Positions 53,756 through 64,000 of a stretch of 64,000 nucleotides of DNA are shown here, in pieces. Under the pieces are notes generated by a model that searched no databases, was not told where the DNA came from, and worked only from the letters and a program-made list of their open reading frames with translations. The first letter of the stretch is position 1. Each line of letters begins with the position of its first letter. A program made the translations under genes and the position numbers. The stretch spans positions 1,240,001-1,304,000 of the forward strand of contig RSEE01000002.1 in assembly GCA_003971905.1 (NCBI GenBank), given 5' to 3'. Origin of the DNA: Moniliella sp. 'wahieum'. Its lineage: Eukaryota; Basidiomycota; Moniliellomycetes; Moniliellales; Moniliellaceae.

Positions 53756-56683
53756 TGAGAGCATCGTCCTCGCGTTCTCGGAGGACACCACCTAGTAGCA
53801 ACCTTCCCCCTACTCCCAAACCGATTCACTTCTGGATGAAGGCCATGATTCACCGCCACCGTCCTATGAATCGGTGTTAGAGCAATTCGAACAGCCACGG
53901 GCTGCATCGGCAGACCCCATCAATTCACAATCTCAAACCCCCGGACTGGATCAACCCGTCATGCTCAAAAGAAACTGGATCGAGCACTGATACGCTATAT
54001 CCACACGGGCCAGGATGAAGCATGGAGGCGATTCGTGGAAGAGGTCCCATCCCACTCAACAGTTGCCAACGCTTTGCGTCAAGTGACCATCTATGATATG
54101 GTTAAACTGCAAGCCAAGACGGTGGCCGACCTTCTTTGGCTTCATCACGTTGGCCTGCCCTCTGTCCTGAGAGAGGTAGAACCTCGGTGCAATGGGGTAC
54201 AAATTCACCGCAGAACTGCTCGAGTTGAAACCCGAAGATAGCGGAGGGTTTGTCTCGCAAGAGAATACGTTGATCCACCCTGCAAGTACAAGGGTGGCTA
54301 CTACCGCTCAGAAAGGGCTCAGCCCGCTGTTAGAAGTGACGCAAGAGCTACTCAATGCACTCCGAGTTGGGCTTACCGAAAGGAATGCCTACCGATTTGG
54401 AGCGCGCATCGGGAATTGTCTTCTCAATGTGCCAATGACCCACGCCTCGAAACTTCTCTCAAGACATTCGTTGAGGCTCGCATCATGGTTATGATGTACG
54501 AGCGGGTCCAAGAGCCTGCGGAGCCGAGGTACCACTGGACGAATTTTCAAGGTTGGCAAGGCGCCCGACATATGTCCCTGTCCGAATTCCTCTGTATCTC
54601 TTGCACCTGGATGCGGGACCTCCACTACGTTGCAGTAAACTCCATGACGGTCGCTCCGGAGACAGTGGGATTGAGGCGGAGAACGCGTGTCTCAGCGAGA
54701 TCTGTGAGAGGCTGTCCTTATTAGTCGAAAGGTTCAATGCGGATTATGAGACTCGGGCTGCCGCTCTCTCCCAAGCCTATTGGTTACGCCGAAGACTTCG
54801 CTGGCCACGCGAATGCCGCCTGGGGGATTTTGTGCTGGCCCAGGCCATGGGAATCGGCGAAGATGAAGGGGGTATGATCGGATCCTGGATGGTAGAGCGC
54901 GTGATCAACGGCTCGAGCAACCAAAGGGAGAGAATCTGTTTTGTCTTAACCGACAAATGCCACCTCCTACTCCATTATCATCGCCCTTCGCCAGGAATAA
55001 GGCATGAAGATGATTCCCGGCAAAATTGGGTCTTTGTTGAGGAGGAAGGAAGTTGGGAGGTTTTGCCTTCAGACAGGGTCAGTTCAGATCTCACTTTCTC
55101 TATGCGTGTGTGCAATCTGTTAACATATATGCCTTGTCTCTGCAGCCCATTCCTCTTCGCCTGCTGAGGTACCACGTGGCATCCACGGAAAACGATTCTG
55201 GGTTGTTTGAGCTAACGTACACGAACAATGGTGTCGATGGTGACGCCTCCGATCCCTTGTTGATCAAGACCGCGGCCAGGCGGAAAGAGATTGCCAAAAG
55301 ATGTGTGCGATCAGGGCGGAGTCATTGTGTTGCTCCCACCCTTCTTGAGTCGTGCACAAATTATTACAAGGTTGTGTCCCATCCCGCTGATCATGTTCCC
55401 CTTGAGATGATGTCAGAATACTGCCCTCCAAACCCCGACACCCCAAGACGCCTGCGGAGCGTTGTTAGGTTCGTCGATGGTACCGGCCAGAAGATGGAGG
55501 CAATCGTTTTGGAATTTCATGGGAACACCAGTCTCATTCGTGGCAGCCTCTTCTTCGGAAGCAAATTCCAAAGGCCAAATGCTGGCCTGTATTGCCGTCG
55601 TTGGATGTGCAACTGCGGGCGTGTTTTACTTTTCTTCCGGACCCATCTCTGGACTCTTGCTTGTGCTTACGGCGAATGGGGATCTGCAGGTTTACCCGCT
55701 TAGTGCGATTAAAAACGCACTCCTTTTTCATCTGCTATGCTTCTAATTAAAACAAAAGTCCAAACTTCTGGATTGGAACCATCAACGAGGAAGAACGGAT
55801 TGTCTATCTGGCGCAAACACCCTCTCCCAGACTGCACATCATCCGTATTGGCTGGCGCCGAAGCCACTTCCTGGCCAGGTCTGATGGCCCCATACATTAT
55901 GGATGACCGTGAATTGTGTCCAATTGTTGAATCAAAGGGGAAGGGAAAGCAGAATCGGGACGAAGAAGCGCTTCCAGCCCTCCCCCGATTCAATTTCTAT
56001 CTCCAAACCAGTTGGCCATTATCAAAAGCGAATCGAGCACAGTGGACTTGGTCACCTACTCCCAAGACAGCCAGGATGGAAATCATGTCTCTCCCATCCT
56101 TTCCGATTTGGGAGATGATGAAGCCGTCTCAGGAACCCGTCCAAACGAGCCCGGCGACGATACGATGCCCTTCATTTCTCCTCCACAAGATTGGATCCCT
56201 CAAATTTAAGTGTGCGCTCCGAGCTGGAATCGAGCCCCAGTTGCGGTTTACTCCCTTCGAGGCATGGGGCACAATGACCTGCGTCTAGTTTATCGAGAAT
56301 GCTGCTGTGTTTTCTCCGCTTCCTCTGGAAACCTCGTTCGACTCGAGGCAGCCTTCAAATGGGACCATTCCCGATGAGGTGGCCTTCTTCCCGCCCTACA
56401 TTATTGGCTTCCACCACTGCCGGCCTTCGCAATTTATGGCAAGTAGGGATCGAGGAAGTGCATCATGCCGTCACGGCGCTTTGATGTATCCCGATAGCCT
56501 TACCCGCCGTTTTTACAATGAGCGAATTGTGATTCCTTCTGACCACTCCTGCCGTATTCTATTCAACAAGAATCTTCAGTCGTGCAAGAGAAGGAGCCCT
56601 ATGTCGTGGTAACCAACAGGGGATTCGATTCGGACCCATGTGTGGGTGAAGTGGTCACACTGTCGGCTACAACGACCGAGTGA
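53756..56683 (+). CDS. Rom2-like Rho guanine-nucleotide exchange factor (DH-PH-CNH), copy A
   Basis: Rom1/2-type GEFs activate Rho1 at the cell cortex. Here a short Ser/Arg-rich start leads to SPPPSYESVLEQFEQP (a PPxY-like motif). Then a divergent DH domain: ALRQVTIYDMVKLQAKTVAD and LLWLHHVGLPSVLRE, LSPLLEVTQELLNALRVG, RIGNCLLNVP, RLARRPTYVPVRIPLYLLHL and ICERLSLLVERFNADYE. A PH domain follows (YWLRRRLRWPRE, GSWMVERVING, ICFVLTDKCHLLLHYH, then after an intron PIPLRLLRYHV and FELTYTNNG). The CNH domain ends it (LLLVLTANGDLQVYPLSAI, FWIGTINEEERIVYLAQT, DEVAFFPPYIIGFHHC). Intron 55078-55145. Broken by about ten frame changes, especially in DH. Decay of DH cannot be excluded, but the CNH parts also need only single bases. 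Confidence 0.72.
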
Positions 56684-58061
56684 GTGGACGATGATCTGCT
56701 TCCGTCTTTTTTCCCTTCCACATCGTTGTCCTTTTCGTTTTCCCGAACCCGTCTCTTTTGCCCATAAGTATCCTGATTCCCACCGGAAAACCATTTCTCA
56801 TTCGCTGAATCTCTTTATATAAAAGAATGATAGTTGTATACACTTCAGTCTATGTGGTTGACAAAACATGTATTATGATGGTTTTATCTGTAAACACCTG
56901 CCACTTAGGAGTCTGGCGATGCCCTTGGGGCACTGGACGGTCCTGACTCTATATTTTAGGGGAATTATTTCCTCAATGTCGTCCGAGTGGCTCAAGACGC
57001 CACATATACGCTTTGTGGACATTGTGTGGCTGTTTATATATACGTGCTGCGGAGGTGAATGAAACACGGGGTCTGTGGCGCACGGGAGGGGCATAGGCGA
57101 GAGGGTTGCAGATGCATACGGAGTGAGGGTGGGGAGTGTGGTAATAAGGGGCAGCGATTGAAGAGAAGAGCGGGATTGATCAAGGCCATTTTGAGGAGAT
57201 ACAGAAAGGTCGAAGAAAGAGGGGAGTGTGATGGTTTCGTTATCCTGTTACTGGAAGTTACTAGTTACTAGTGAAGTAGGAGATGCAGTTACTAATTGAT
57301 CATGCCTGGTTCATGCAGGTCAGTCGGCTTGTGTGCGTAGTATCCTGATGCATGAGCATGGCATGTAACAAAGCCACTATACTCTCACAGGCACACGTAT
57401 GAGGGTGTAAAAGTAAATAAGCACGAGACAGACTCGTATATGGCAGAGAGCGACGCTTTTGCATCAAATCCCAAATGTGCTGCGCATTTTGGACGCACTC
57501 CGCGGCATTGGCAGAGTTCTGATAGCTACTCTATGGCGCAATCAACTCGATGTGGACGCCCTCTCTGGATCCGATCGGCTGTGACATATGACATGTGCAT
57601 GTGACCGCCGCTGCTCTCTCAAGAGCCGCCGAAGCACTGCATGCCTGTTCAATATCAATGTTGAGGCAACTATTATTTTCCTAATTGAATGTCATTGATA
57701 TATTGCCAGTGGTAAAAGTGATCACTGGGCTATCAAACGTCCACATCTTACTGTACACACCTGATAGGGGAGGTGATGCATGATGCATGATCCATGTGGC
57801 GCAGCCACGATCGAAGGGGCAATACAAACAGTCCTCCAGAGCCCACATCAATGGAGATGGGTGGGCTACGGCACTAATAAAGTAAAGCTAATCTAACCGG
57901 CCCACGCCTTCGTTCACATCACTCCTCTCTTTTAGCCGAGACGGAGTGCCCTCATTTACTGAAACTTTTCCCATATAAGACCTTTGCTGGGTATAGGTTG
58001 CCATGAATCATGTTTAGCATCGCCACCATCGCCTCTTCTTCCTTGCCCCTCCAACTTCTCC
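56684..58061. other. Intergenic between tandem Rom2-like copies
   Basis: 1.4 kb, AT-richer, holding copy A's 3' end and copy B's promoter. It includes small GTTACTAGTTACTAG-type repeats near 57250-57272. No domain-bearing frame seen. Confidence 0.4.
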
Positions 58062-60695
58062 ATGCAAACCCTAAAGGACAACGAGAGCCCCTCTATTCCT
58101 GAGAGAACACCCACACCCCACCCCGAGTGGCGCATGCTGTCGCAGGACACAATTCCTGGTATTATGCCAGTGCTTTCATCTGCTTCTACCTCAGACGACC
58201 AGGACACGCTAACATCCGCGCTGCCCATTGAGTCTACCCCACCTACACGGGTACAGCACGATTCCATCCACCCCGATGTGGGGCCAGGGTACACATCAGC
58301 TTACTTTCCACCGCCACACAATACACCCCCTGCCCACAACACCTTTGCGCCCTTGGAGTCTGTTGACGTATCAACAAACCCAACCTTTGACTTGCCACCT
58401 CCACCGTATGACGCGGTAGCACATGCCTCCTCCTATCAACCATTGGGCCAGATCCACTCATCAGGGTCCGAACCACCTCATCGACCTCAGGCAAAGATGT
58501 TTAAAGCATCGGCGGACCAAAAACTGAATAATAGTGGTGATCTGCAAAAAGCAAGCCACGCGCGCTCAATGACATCGTGGTCGCAGAGCGAACGAGTATC
58601 TCGGTCCAGTACAACAACGCTGAATTCCTCCTTTGATTTGGGTTATGCAAGAGAGGCTGAGGAGTGGTTCCAATCCTATTTGTTGCGTCAAAGACTAATT
58701 TGGCCTCGCACTTCTGACGGCCTGGGCGATTATGTGTTGGCGAAGGCTATGGGGATTGATGGCGAGGCCCAGGGGGTGGCCGGATCTTGGATGGTGGAAC
58801 GATGGATCGACAATAAAGAAAGGGAGGGCCTCTGTCTTGTCATGACCGCAACATCCTTCATCCTCCTTCGTCATCGCCCTCCACCGGGGCAGCATCCTGA
58901 TTATCAGGCTGTTTTTCTTCCCAATCGCACCTTGGAGATCGAAGGGAAATGGGAGTTTTCGATGGATGACCGTGTACGTTGTGTGGATTCCCTAAATCCC
59001 CAGACACATACCCGGTTATATGAAGAAGTAGTGCTAATATGAGTGCTTGTTCTCAGCCCATTCCACTTGGGCTTCTCAGGTTCAACATTGCACTAACTCG
59101 AAACGCGTATGGGTCCTTCGCATTCACATATTCCAACAATGGCTTAGACCAACCGCCCAACAAAGCGCTGCTTATTCAGAGCTCGACTACGCGAGATGAG
59201 ATTGAAAGTTGCCTTCAGCGGTTGGTGGCATCAATTCTTCCCTAATCCTAACTCTACCCATCTCCAGTATGACAACAAGAAGGAAAGCCCTGTCGCTAAC
59301 CCCATCGAGTCATGGGGACCCTTTCCAAGAGATCCATCCTGCCTTCCTGGTTCTTTGGAGTGGACGAGGTGGCGGAGCGCGGTTTGTTTGTGGACGGTGC
59401 AGGCCGGAAAATCGAGGCAGTGATCATTGAAGGCTATGAGGGCGGCAGTTCCTGCCGTGGCAAATTATATGTGGGGACGCATGGTGTACCCAAACAGAGC
59501 GTGTTACGGTCATTGGATCTGCAAACCGTGAGCGTGTTCTCCCCTCCTCGAGGAACCACTCCGGGAATAGTCATTGTTCTTACGGTGGAGGGGGATCTTC
59601 ATGCTTTCCCACTTGATGCAGTATCGTTCTCCCAAATGGAACGGAAGGGGAATTGTCTCCCGAGCACACACTTTTACTGGGCGGGGAAAGGGTGCAAAGC
59701 TACTCTATCGGCTCCATTAATGGGCAGGCACGAATTGCATATGTGTCGCGATCTGACGTACGGCAATTGAACGTCATTCGCCTCGGGTGGGCCAAAAGGG
59801 CTTTCCTTTCCTGGCATGCTTTGGCCCGAGGTGGCTTTCAACCATGTTGTGCGGTCCCTGCCCTTGGACCAGACGGGATCGGATGAGGGAAAGCCCACAG
59901 ATCGGATCCCGCGCGTCCCCGAGTCCAATTTTTCCAGCCCGGACGCTTGGTGCTTATTGATGGTAGGACGAACACAACCCACCCGTCAGTTACTCCCCAA
60001 AGCTCATCCTGACATTTTAGGACCCCTCCCGTTCCGTGACAGCACTGATGAACGGATCATATCAACCATACGGAAACTCTGGAAGAAATCAACATCGAAA
60101 TTGAAGTGTGGGAGCGATGATACAATGCCAGGCACGCCTTCGAAATGCGACTGCCTCCCCCCTGTACATCAACAGCTGCACTCGGGAAAGGTGAATCGCG
60201 TCCGACGCTGGGGGTGTATTCTCTTCAATCATTGGGGTACAACGAGCTCCGCATAGTTTACCGAGACTACTGCATTGTGGTTCATCTTTCCGGCTGTGTG
60301 GCTCGTCCCGAGTCCGCATTCAAGTGGGAGGCACTCCAGATGAGGTAGCCTTTTTGCCCCCCTACATCATTGGCTTCCATTACAACGCTTTCAACGACCG
60401 TCCAGCGGTAACAGAGATCCACCATGCGGTGACGGGGTTCCTTTTGTATGCCGGCCAGCTCTTTCCGGCCAATGAGCGACTGGTTTCCGGAGAAGTGAGC
60501 CCCCTTCCCAGCGGCATGTTCCAAGAGGATCAAACCCCTGACGAGGATGTGCAAGTGCCTCCTGTTCTGCTTGCCTCCCGACTCTCATTCAACCGTCCTA
60601 CTTTCGAGTGCTCACGCCTGCTCACATTGCCTCGCTGCTGGATTGATCGACTGTGTGGCCACACCCTCATTCAACCTTTCTTGGATGCTGTTTAG
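58062..60695 (+). CDS. Rom2-like PH-CNH protein lacking the DH (GEF) domain, copy B
   Basis: Starts MQTLKDNESPSIPERTPTP, with a long Pro/Ser-rich, disordered N-terminus carrying FDLPPPPYDAVAHASSYQ. Directly after it comes the same PH start as copy A: YLLRQRLIWPRTSDGLGDYV, then GSWMVERWIDNKEREGLCLV and FILLRHRPPPG. An 83-nt intron (58974-59056) splits DDR/PIPLGLLRFNIA at the same codon position as copy A. The CNH domain follows (GLFVDGAGRKIEAVI, IVIVLTVEGDLHAFPLDAVS, YSIGSINGQARIAYVSRS, NVIRLGWAKRAFLSWHAL, DEVAFLPPYIIGFHYN, TEIHHAVTGFLLYAGQLFP). No DH-like segment is visible between the N-terminus and PH. So this copy could bind membranes and Rho-type partners without exchange activity. About 850 aa. 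Frame changes near 59220, 59350, 59645, 59800, 60115 and 60345. Confidence 0.75.
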
Positions 60696-61290
60696 TGTGC
60701 CTTCACCAGTCGGCATTGTAAACCCAGTCGGTTGCCATGCAAGGCTGAGGAGCTCGGATTGAATTCGGATTTTTGTTCTGCATTCACCACAGGTAGCAGC
60801 CATAGGGATATGGATGATGAGAGAGCACACAGTTCCTTTCAAAACACCACGGTCACGGTCATAGGCATGATGCATCCCTGGTCAGAACGCCTTCAGCGCA
60901 ACGTTGTATATTTCGAGAGGCATTTTTCATGCCATCCGCGACGCACCACTGGGCAGCTAGCTAGCTCCACGCTGTACTCCATTCCAGCCTTGGCCACACG
61001 CGGCTGGAGGCGAGAAGGCGCCCAGCGCGGCTGGTTCCGGTTCCTGCCGGGGCCAACGGAATTCGATTCGGCAGGCCCGCAGGCCATGCATGACGTCATG
61101 CATCATGGCTTGACGGTCATGCGACCAGTCACCGGTCACCGGTCACCCGCCCTACATGATGCATGACCGTCACCCGCCTGGTTCTCCAGCGTCGTCGGCT
61201 GTCCCAGGTGAAAGCGCCTCTGAGATCTGACCGACGTTCGATCCCGCTTGAGCGATTGGCCGGTGGACAGCCGAGCGCTGACGTCGGCGT
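60696..61290. other. Intergenic, promoter of the lipase gene
   Basis: Contains the palindrome at 61086-61103 and GTCACCG repeats at 61128-61147. No gene seen. Confidence 0.4.
61086..61103. promoter_or_regulatory. 18-bp perfect palindrome with a CRE (TGACGTCA) core
   Basis: ATGCATGACGTCATGCAT equals its own reverse complement. TGACGTCA is the classic binding site for ATF/CREB-type bZIP proteins. It is about 190 bp upstream of the lipase reading frame, followed by three GTCACCG units at 61128-61147. Binding is inferred from motif identity only. Confidence 0.55.
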
Positions 61291-63926
61291 GTGTTCTTCT
61301 CCCTGTGTGGACGCCTGCGGCCTCCACCCCATCAACCCCACCGTGCCCCGCGCCCCCCTCGCCCCCATCGCCTACCCCAATGGCGGCGTCTCGTCTCGTC
61401 CGCGCCCGCGGATTCGCACCCACAGCAGCGCCACTCTCCTCGCCACCCTCCCCTGGATGTCTCCCCGCCCACCTACACCTACTCCAACCGCCTCTACAAG
61501 GCCGGCGAGCTCCTCGATCCACTCCTCACTGCCACCTACGACGAGCCCGACAAGGTCCTGCTTTTGCCGAGGCGCTCAAGTACGACGACCCCGCGTACGG
61601 TCTTGGCCAACACGACCCTAGCCCACCCACCTTGCTCGAAGACGCTGCCAGATACGCGGCTGAGGACAGGTCCGATGCTGCCGCTACGTCAAGCTTGTTG
61701 GCCCTGGAAGAGGAGCCTTCCCTACGCCGACGCACATCGCCTCGTACTTCCAGTCCAAGCGGTGGTAGTAAGCCGGGCCCGCGGCAGATCTTTGGCTTCC
61801 ACCCGCCAGCAACAAGAAGAACAGCGACATGTTTTGTCTGCCGCTTCCGATTTTGCCCCCATCATGCAGCAGCTCCCCGACGGTAAGCGTAGCCATCGTC
61901 CTGCCAGATTGCAGGGCACCGACACAGGCCAAAGGGCCGGCCAACTCTACGCTTTGCTGCGTTGGCCTTTGTTGGCACTCGTCTTTGCCTGGATTGCGGT
62001 CTTGTTTTACGCCTATGTATTGACACGCCAAGCTGTTAATCTTGGCGAGTATCTATTGACGTGGCGTGGTCCCAAGCGTAAACTCAGGGCCAAGCTGCGC
62101 CGGGCAAAGTCTGGGGCGAGTGATTTCCATTGCTCGTGAGATGGGACCAGCTTCTCGGCCTGGCTCGTGGAGGGAAAAGGGACCTAGTGGGCTGTACGAC
62201 TGGCTTTTGATCAAGAAGGTGACTCGCAGCCTGCGCTGTCCGTGAACGTGGCGATATCAACAATATCCTGGGTGTACTGGACCTTTGTCTCCGCTCCAAC
62301 TTTGCCGGCGTCGAAGGCTTCCGTCTGTACAGCGAGCCTACTTTGGCACCAAGCGCTTGATCGAGGATTACGTCGACGAAGTCGAGAGATCTCTGCGCTT
62401 TGTCGAGCATGCCGGACCGAACCTGATCTCACTTGAAAGCAAGCGCTCGTTTTACCGCGCGGTGCGGAAACGATTGGGTACCTCGGCTCTGTGCCTTTCG
62501 GGCGGAGCAAGTTTCGCCTACTACCACTTTGGCGTTGCTCGTGCGTTGCTCGATGCCGCGCTGCTACCCAAGGTGGTCACCGGTACTTCGGCCGGAGGCT
62601 TGGTGGCGCTTTGATCTGCACACGCCATGACCACGAGCTGGACCGTCTCCTCGTCCCCGAGCTGGCGGACCACATTACAGCCTGCGAGGAAAGCATCTTC
62701 ACGTGGGGTCCACGTCTGTGGAAAGAGGGCTGCCGCTTTGACGCTCGTCTGTTTGCCGAAAGGCCCAATTTTTTACCTTGGGATCACTCACCTTCCTCGA
62801 AGCATACCAGCGAACGGGAAAGATGCTCAACATCAGTGTCATTCCCTCGGATCGTAACAGCCCCGTTAAGCTCCTCAATTACCACACTGCGCCAGACTGT
62901 GTGTTGGAGTGCCCTCTTGGCTTCAGCCGCGGTGCCTGGTGTGGTATGTCTGCCTCCGCTTTTACCTTTTCTTTTTTTACCCTTCAACGCAGCCGATACT
63001 GACCTTTGCGTACGTGCTTTGGAAGCTTCAACCGATTTGCCTCATGCAAAAGTCTCGTGCAGGCGATTTGAGTCCCATGAACTGGGGCCATAGATTCAAG
63101 GATGGCTCGTTGCGCATGGACATTCCCCTTGCTGAGCTTCAATCGATGGGAGTCAACTATCCGATCGTGTCCCAAGCCAACCCCACGTACACCTGTTCTT
63201 CTTTGCGCCTCGGGGCATGCCTGGCCGACCTGTCGCCCATCGTAAGGGTCGAGGATGGCGGGGTGGCTTCCTCCTCGCTGCGCTGGAACATTTTCTAAAA
63301 CTTCAGCTGAGTTTGTCCTTCCAGTTTCTTAAGGACCTTGACATTCTCCCTCAGGTGCGGGGCAAGACTGGAGCTCTGCCTTCTCCAGTCGTTTGGAGGG
63401 ACCGTGACCATCTGGCCCAAGACGCGCGTATGGGACTGGCCTCGGATTCTGACTGACCCGGACCGGGCCGAGATGCTGCGTCTCTTGTCGGTTGGACAGA
63501 GTGTCACGTTCCCCAAGTTGGTACGTTGGGTTTCCTGTGGTTTGTCTTGCGGGCGCTGACTTGATTGTATCCCTCGTTCAAGACATGATTGAGAACCGTA
63601 TGCGCATCGAGCGAGCCGTGGAGAACATTCGTCGCACCGTGCACCACGAACTCAAGCGCGCCCGCGCCATCTCGAGTGGTCACAACCTTGCCGTCGAAGC
63701 AGGGATTGAGCGCGCCGTGGTTTCCGGCATTGGAAGGGCTTTGGCCATGTACCAAAATCACGAACCTTTGACTGATACCGATGGCGAGTTGGACGGTTCG
63801 GACCCGGCTCATGGCTCACGCCATGTCGCAGGCCGATCCCTTCGGTATTCATCGGTCGTGTTCAATGGCCGCCCCAGCTCGTCAGGCCGAGGCCACTCGT
63901 CTCCCCTGGCTGCCCGCCGGACTTGA
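61291..63926 (+). CDS. Patatin-like triacylglycerol lipase (Tgl4/Tgl5-type)
   Basis: Hydrolyses stored triacylglycerol at lipid droplets. After a Pro/Arg-rich N-terminus comes TYTYSNRLYKAGELLDPLL and KYDDPAYGLG, then a hydrophobic segment with LLRWPLLALVFAWIAVLFYA and VLTRQAVNLGEYLLTWRG (DUF3336-type leader). The patatin core has YFGTKRLIEDYVDEVERSLR, ALCLSGGASFAYYHFG (oxyanion loop), VVTGTSAGGLVA (GxSxG with the nucleophile Ser), LLNYHTAPDCV, NWGHRFKDGSLRMDIP (catalytic Asp), YPIVSQANP, PGRPVAHRKGRGWRGGFLL and DMIENRMRIERAVENIR. Introns at 62944-63025 (GTATGT, rejoining VPGVLQPICLMQ) and 63521-63582 (GTACGT). Frame breaks are frequent; the start is not fixed. DGAT2 of the same pathway is 20 kb away. 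Confidence 0.9.
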
Positions 63927-63950
63927 CTGAACCCAGCCACCCCGCAATGT

Positions 63951-64000
63951 CGCCGCCCAAATCCCGCTCTCACGCATCCGACGTGCGGCGGCTGCCTCGG
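63951..64000 (+). CDS. Possible start of the next gene, cut by the window end
   Basis: An ATG begins MSPPKSRSHASDVRRLPR and stays open to the end. Too short to identify. It lies only 24 bp after the lipase stop, so it may not be a true start. Confidence 0.2.

Noticed and set aside
53756-56683. Copy A of the Rom2-like pair as a pseudogene
   Set aside because: Breaks are of the same lost-base kind as in clearly essential genes such as dynein and Ndc80, so decay is not the simplest reading.

Overview
This window is nuclear DNA of a basidiomycete fungus, most likely in Ustilaginomycotina (the smut lineage). The genes are fungal, many are split by short introns (mostly 50-140 nt, donors usually GTACGT, some with CTAAC-type branch sites), and the tRNA-Ile carries an intron. 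The strongest lineage clue is the cytoplasmic dynein heavy chain (42.8-52.5 kb). It stops right after AAA4, where the heavy chain of Ustilago maydis is known to be split into two genes, dyn1 and dyn2. Genus cannot be read from the sequence.

Layout. 0-7.3 kb: a YABBY/HMG-like protein, a PhzF-family protein, a mitochondrial uS4 (Nam9-like) ribosomal protein and a secreted expansin-like protein. 8-10.2 kb: tRNA-Ile(AAU) and an unknown Ser-rich protein. 11.6-21.6 kb: cystathionine beta-synthase core, a small coiled-coil protein, a CBS-PB1 membrane protein divergent from NDC80, and COX17. 22.9-27.2 kb: an unknown acidic protein with a possible PP1-docking motif, and a secreted sedolisin. 29.9-34.2 kb: a mitochondrial-type cluster (an unknown basic presequence protein divergent from a J-protein, then a LETM1-domain protein). 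34.5-41.4 kb: an AVT-type amino acid transporter, an amidohydrolase and DGAT2. 42.8-52.5 kb: the dynein tail plus AAA1-4. 53.7-60.7 kb: two tandem Rom2-like genes (DH-PH-CNH, then a copy without DH) in AT-richer DNA. 61.3-63.9 kb: a Tgl4/5-type patatin lipase.

Functional themes. Chromosome and nuclear movement: Ndc80 and dynein. Mitochondrial biogenesis: uS4m, Cox17, J-protein, LETM1. Lipid droplets: DGAT2 makes triacylglycerol and the patatin lipase breaks it down. Secretion: expansin-like protein and sedolisin. Rho signalling: the Rom2-like pair. These are ordinary housekeeping genes in mixed order, not one operon-like system.

Quality caveat. Almost every long gene is broken by single-base frame changes. 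Where the protein family is known, nearly every break is mended by assuming one lost base inside a short run of the same base. I read these as deletion errors of a draft assembly, not pseudogenes. Gene spans below therefore run from first to last recognisable codon and are not single open frames. Start codons and some splice junctions are provisional.
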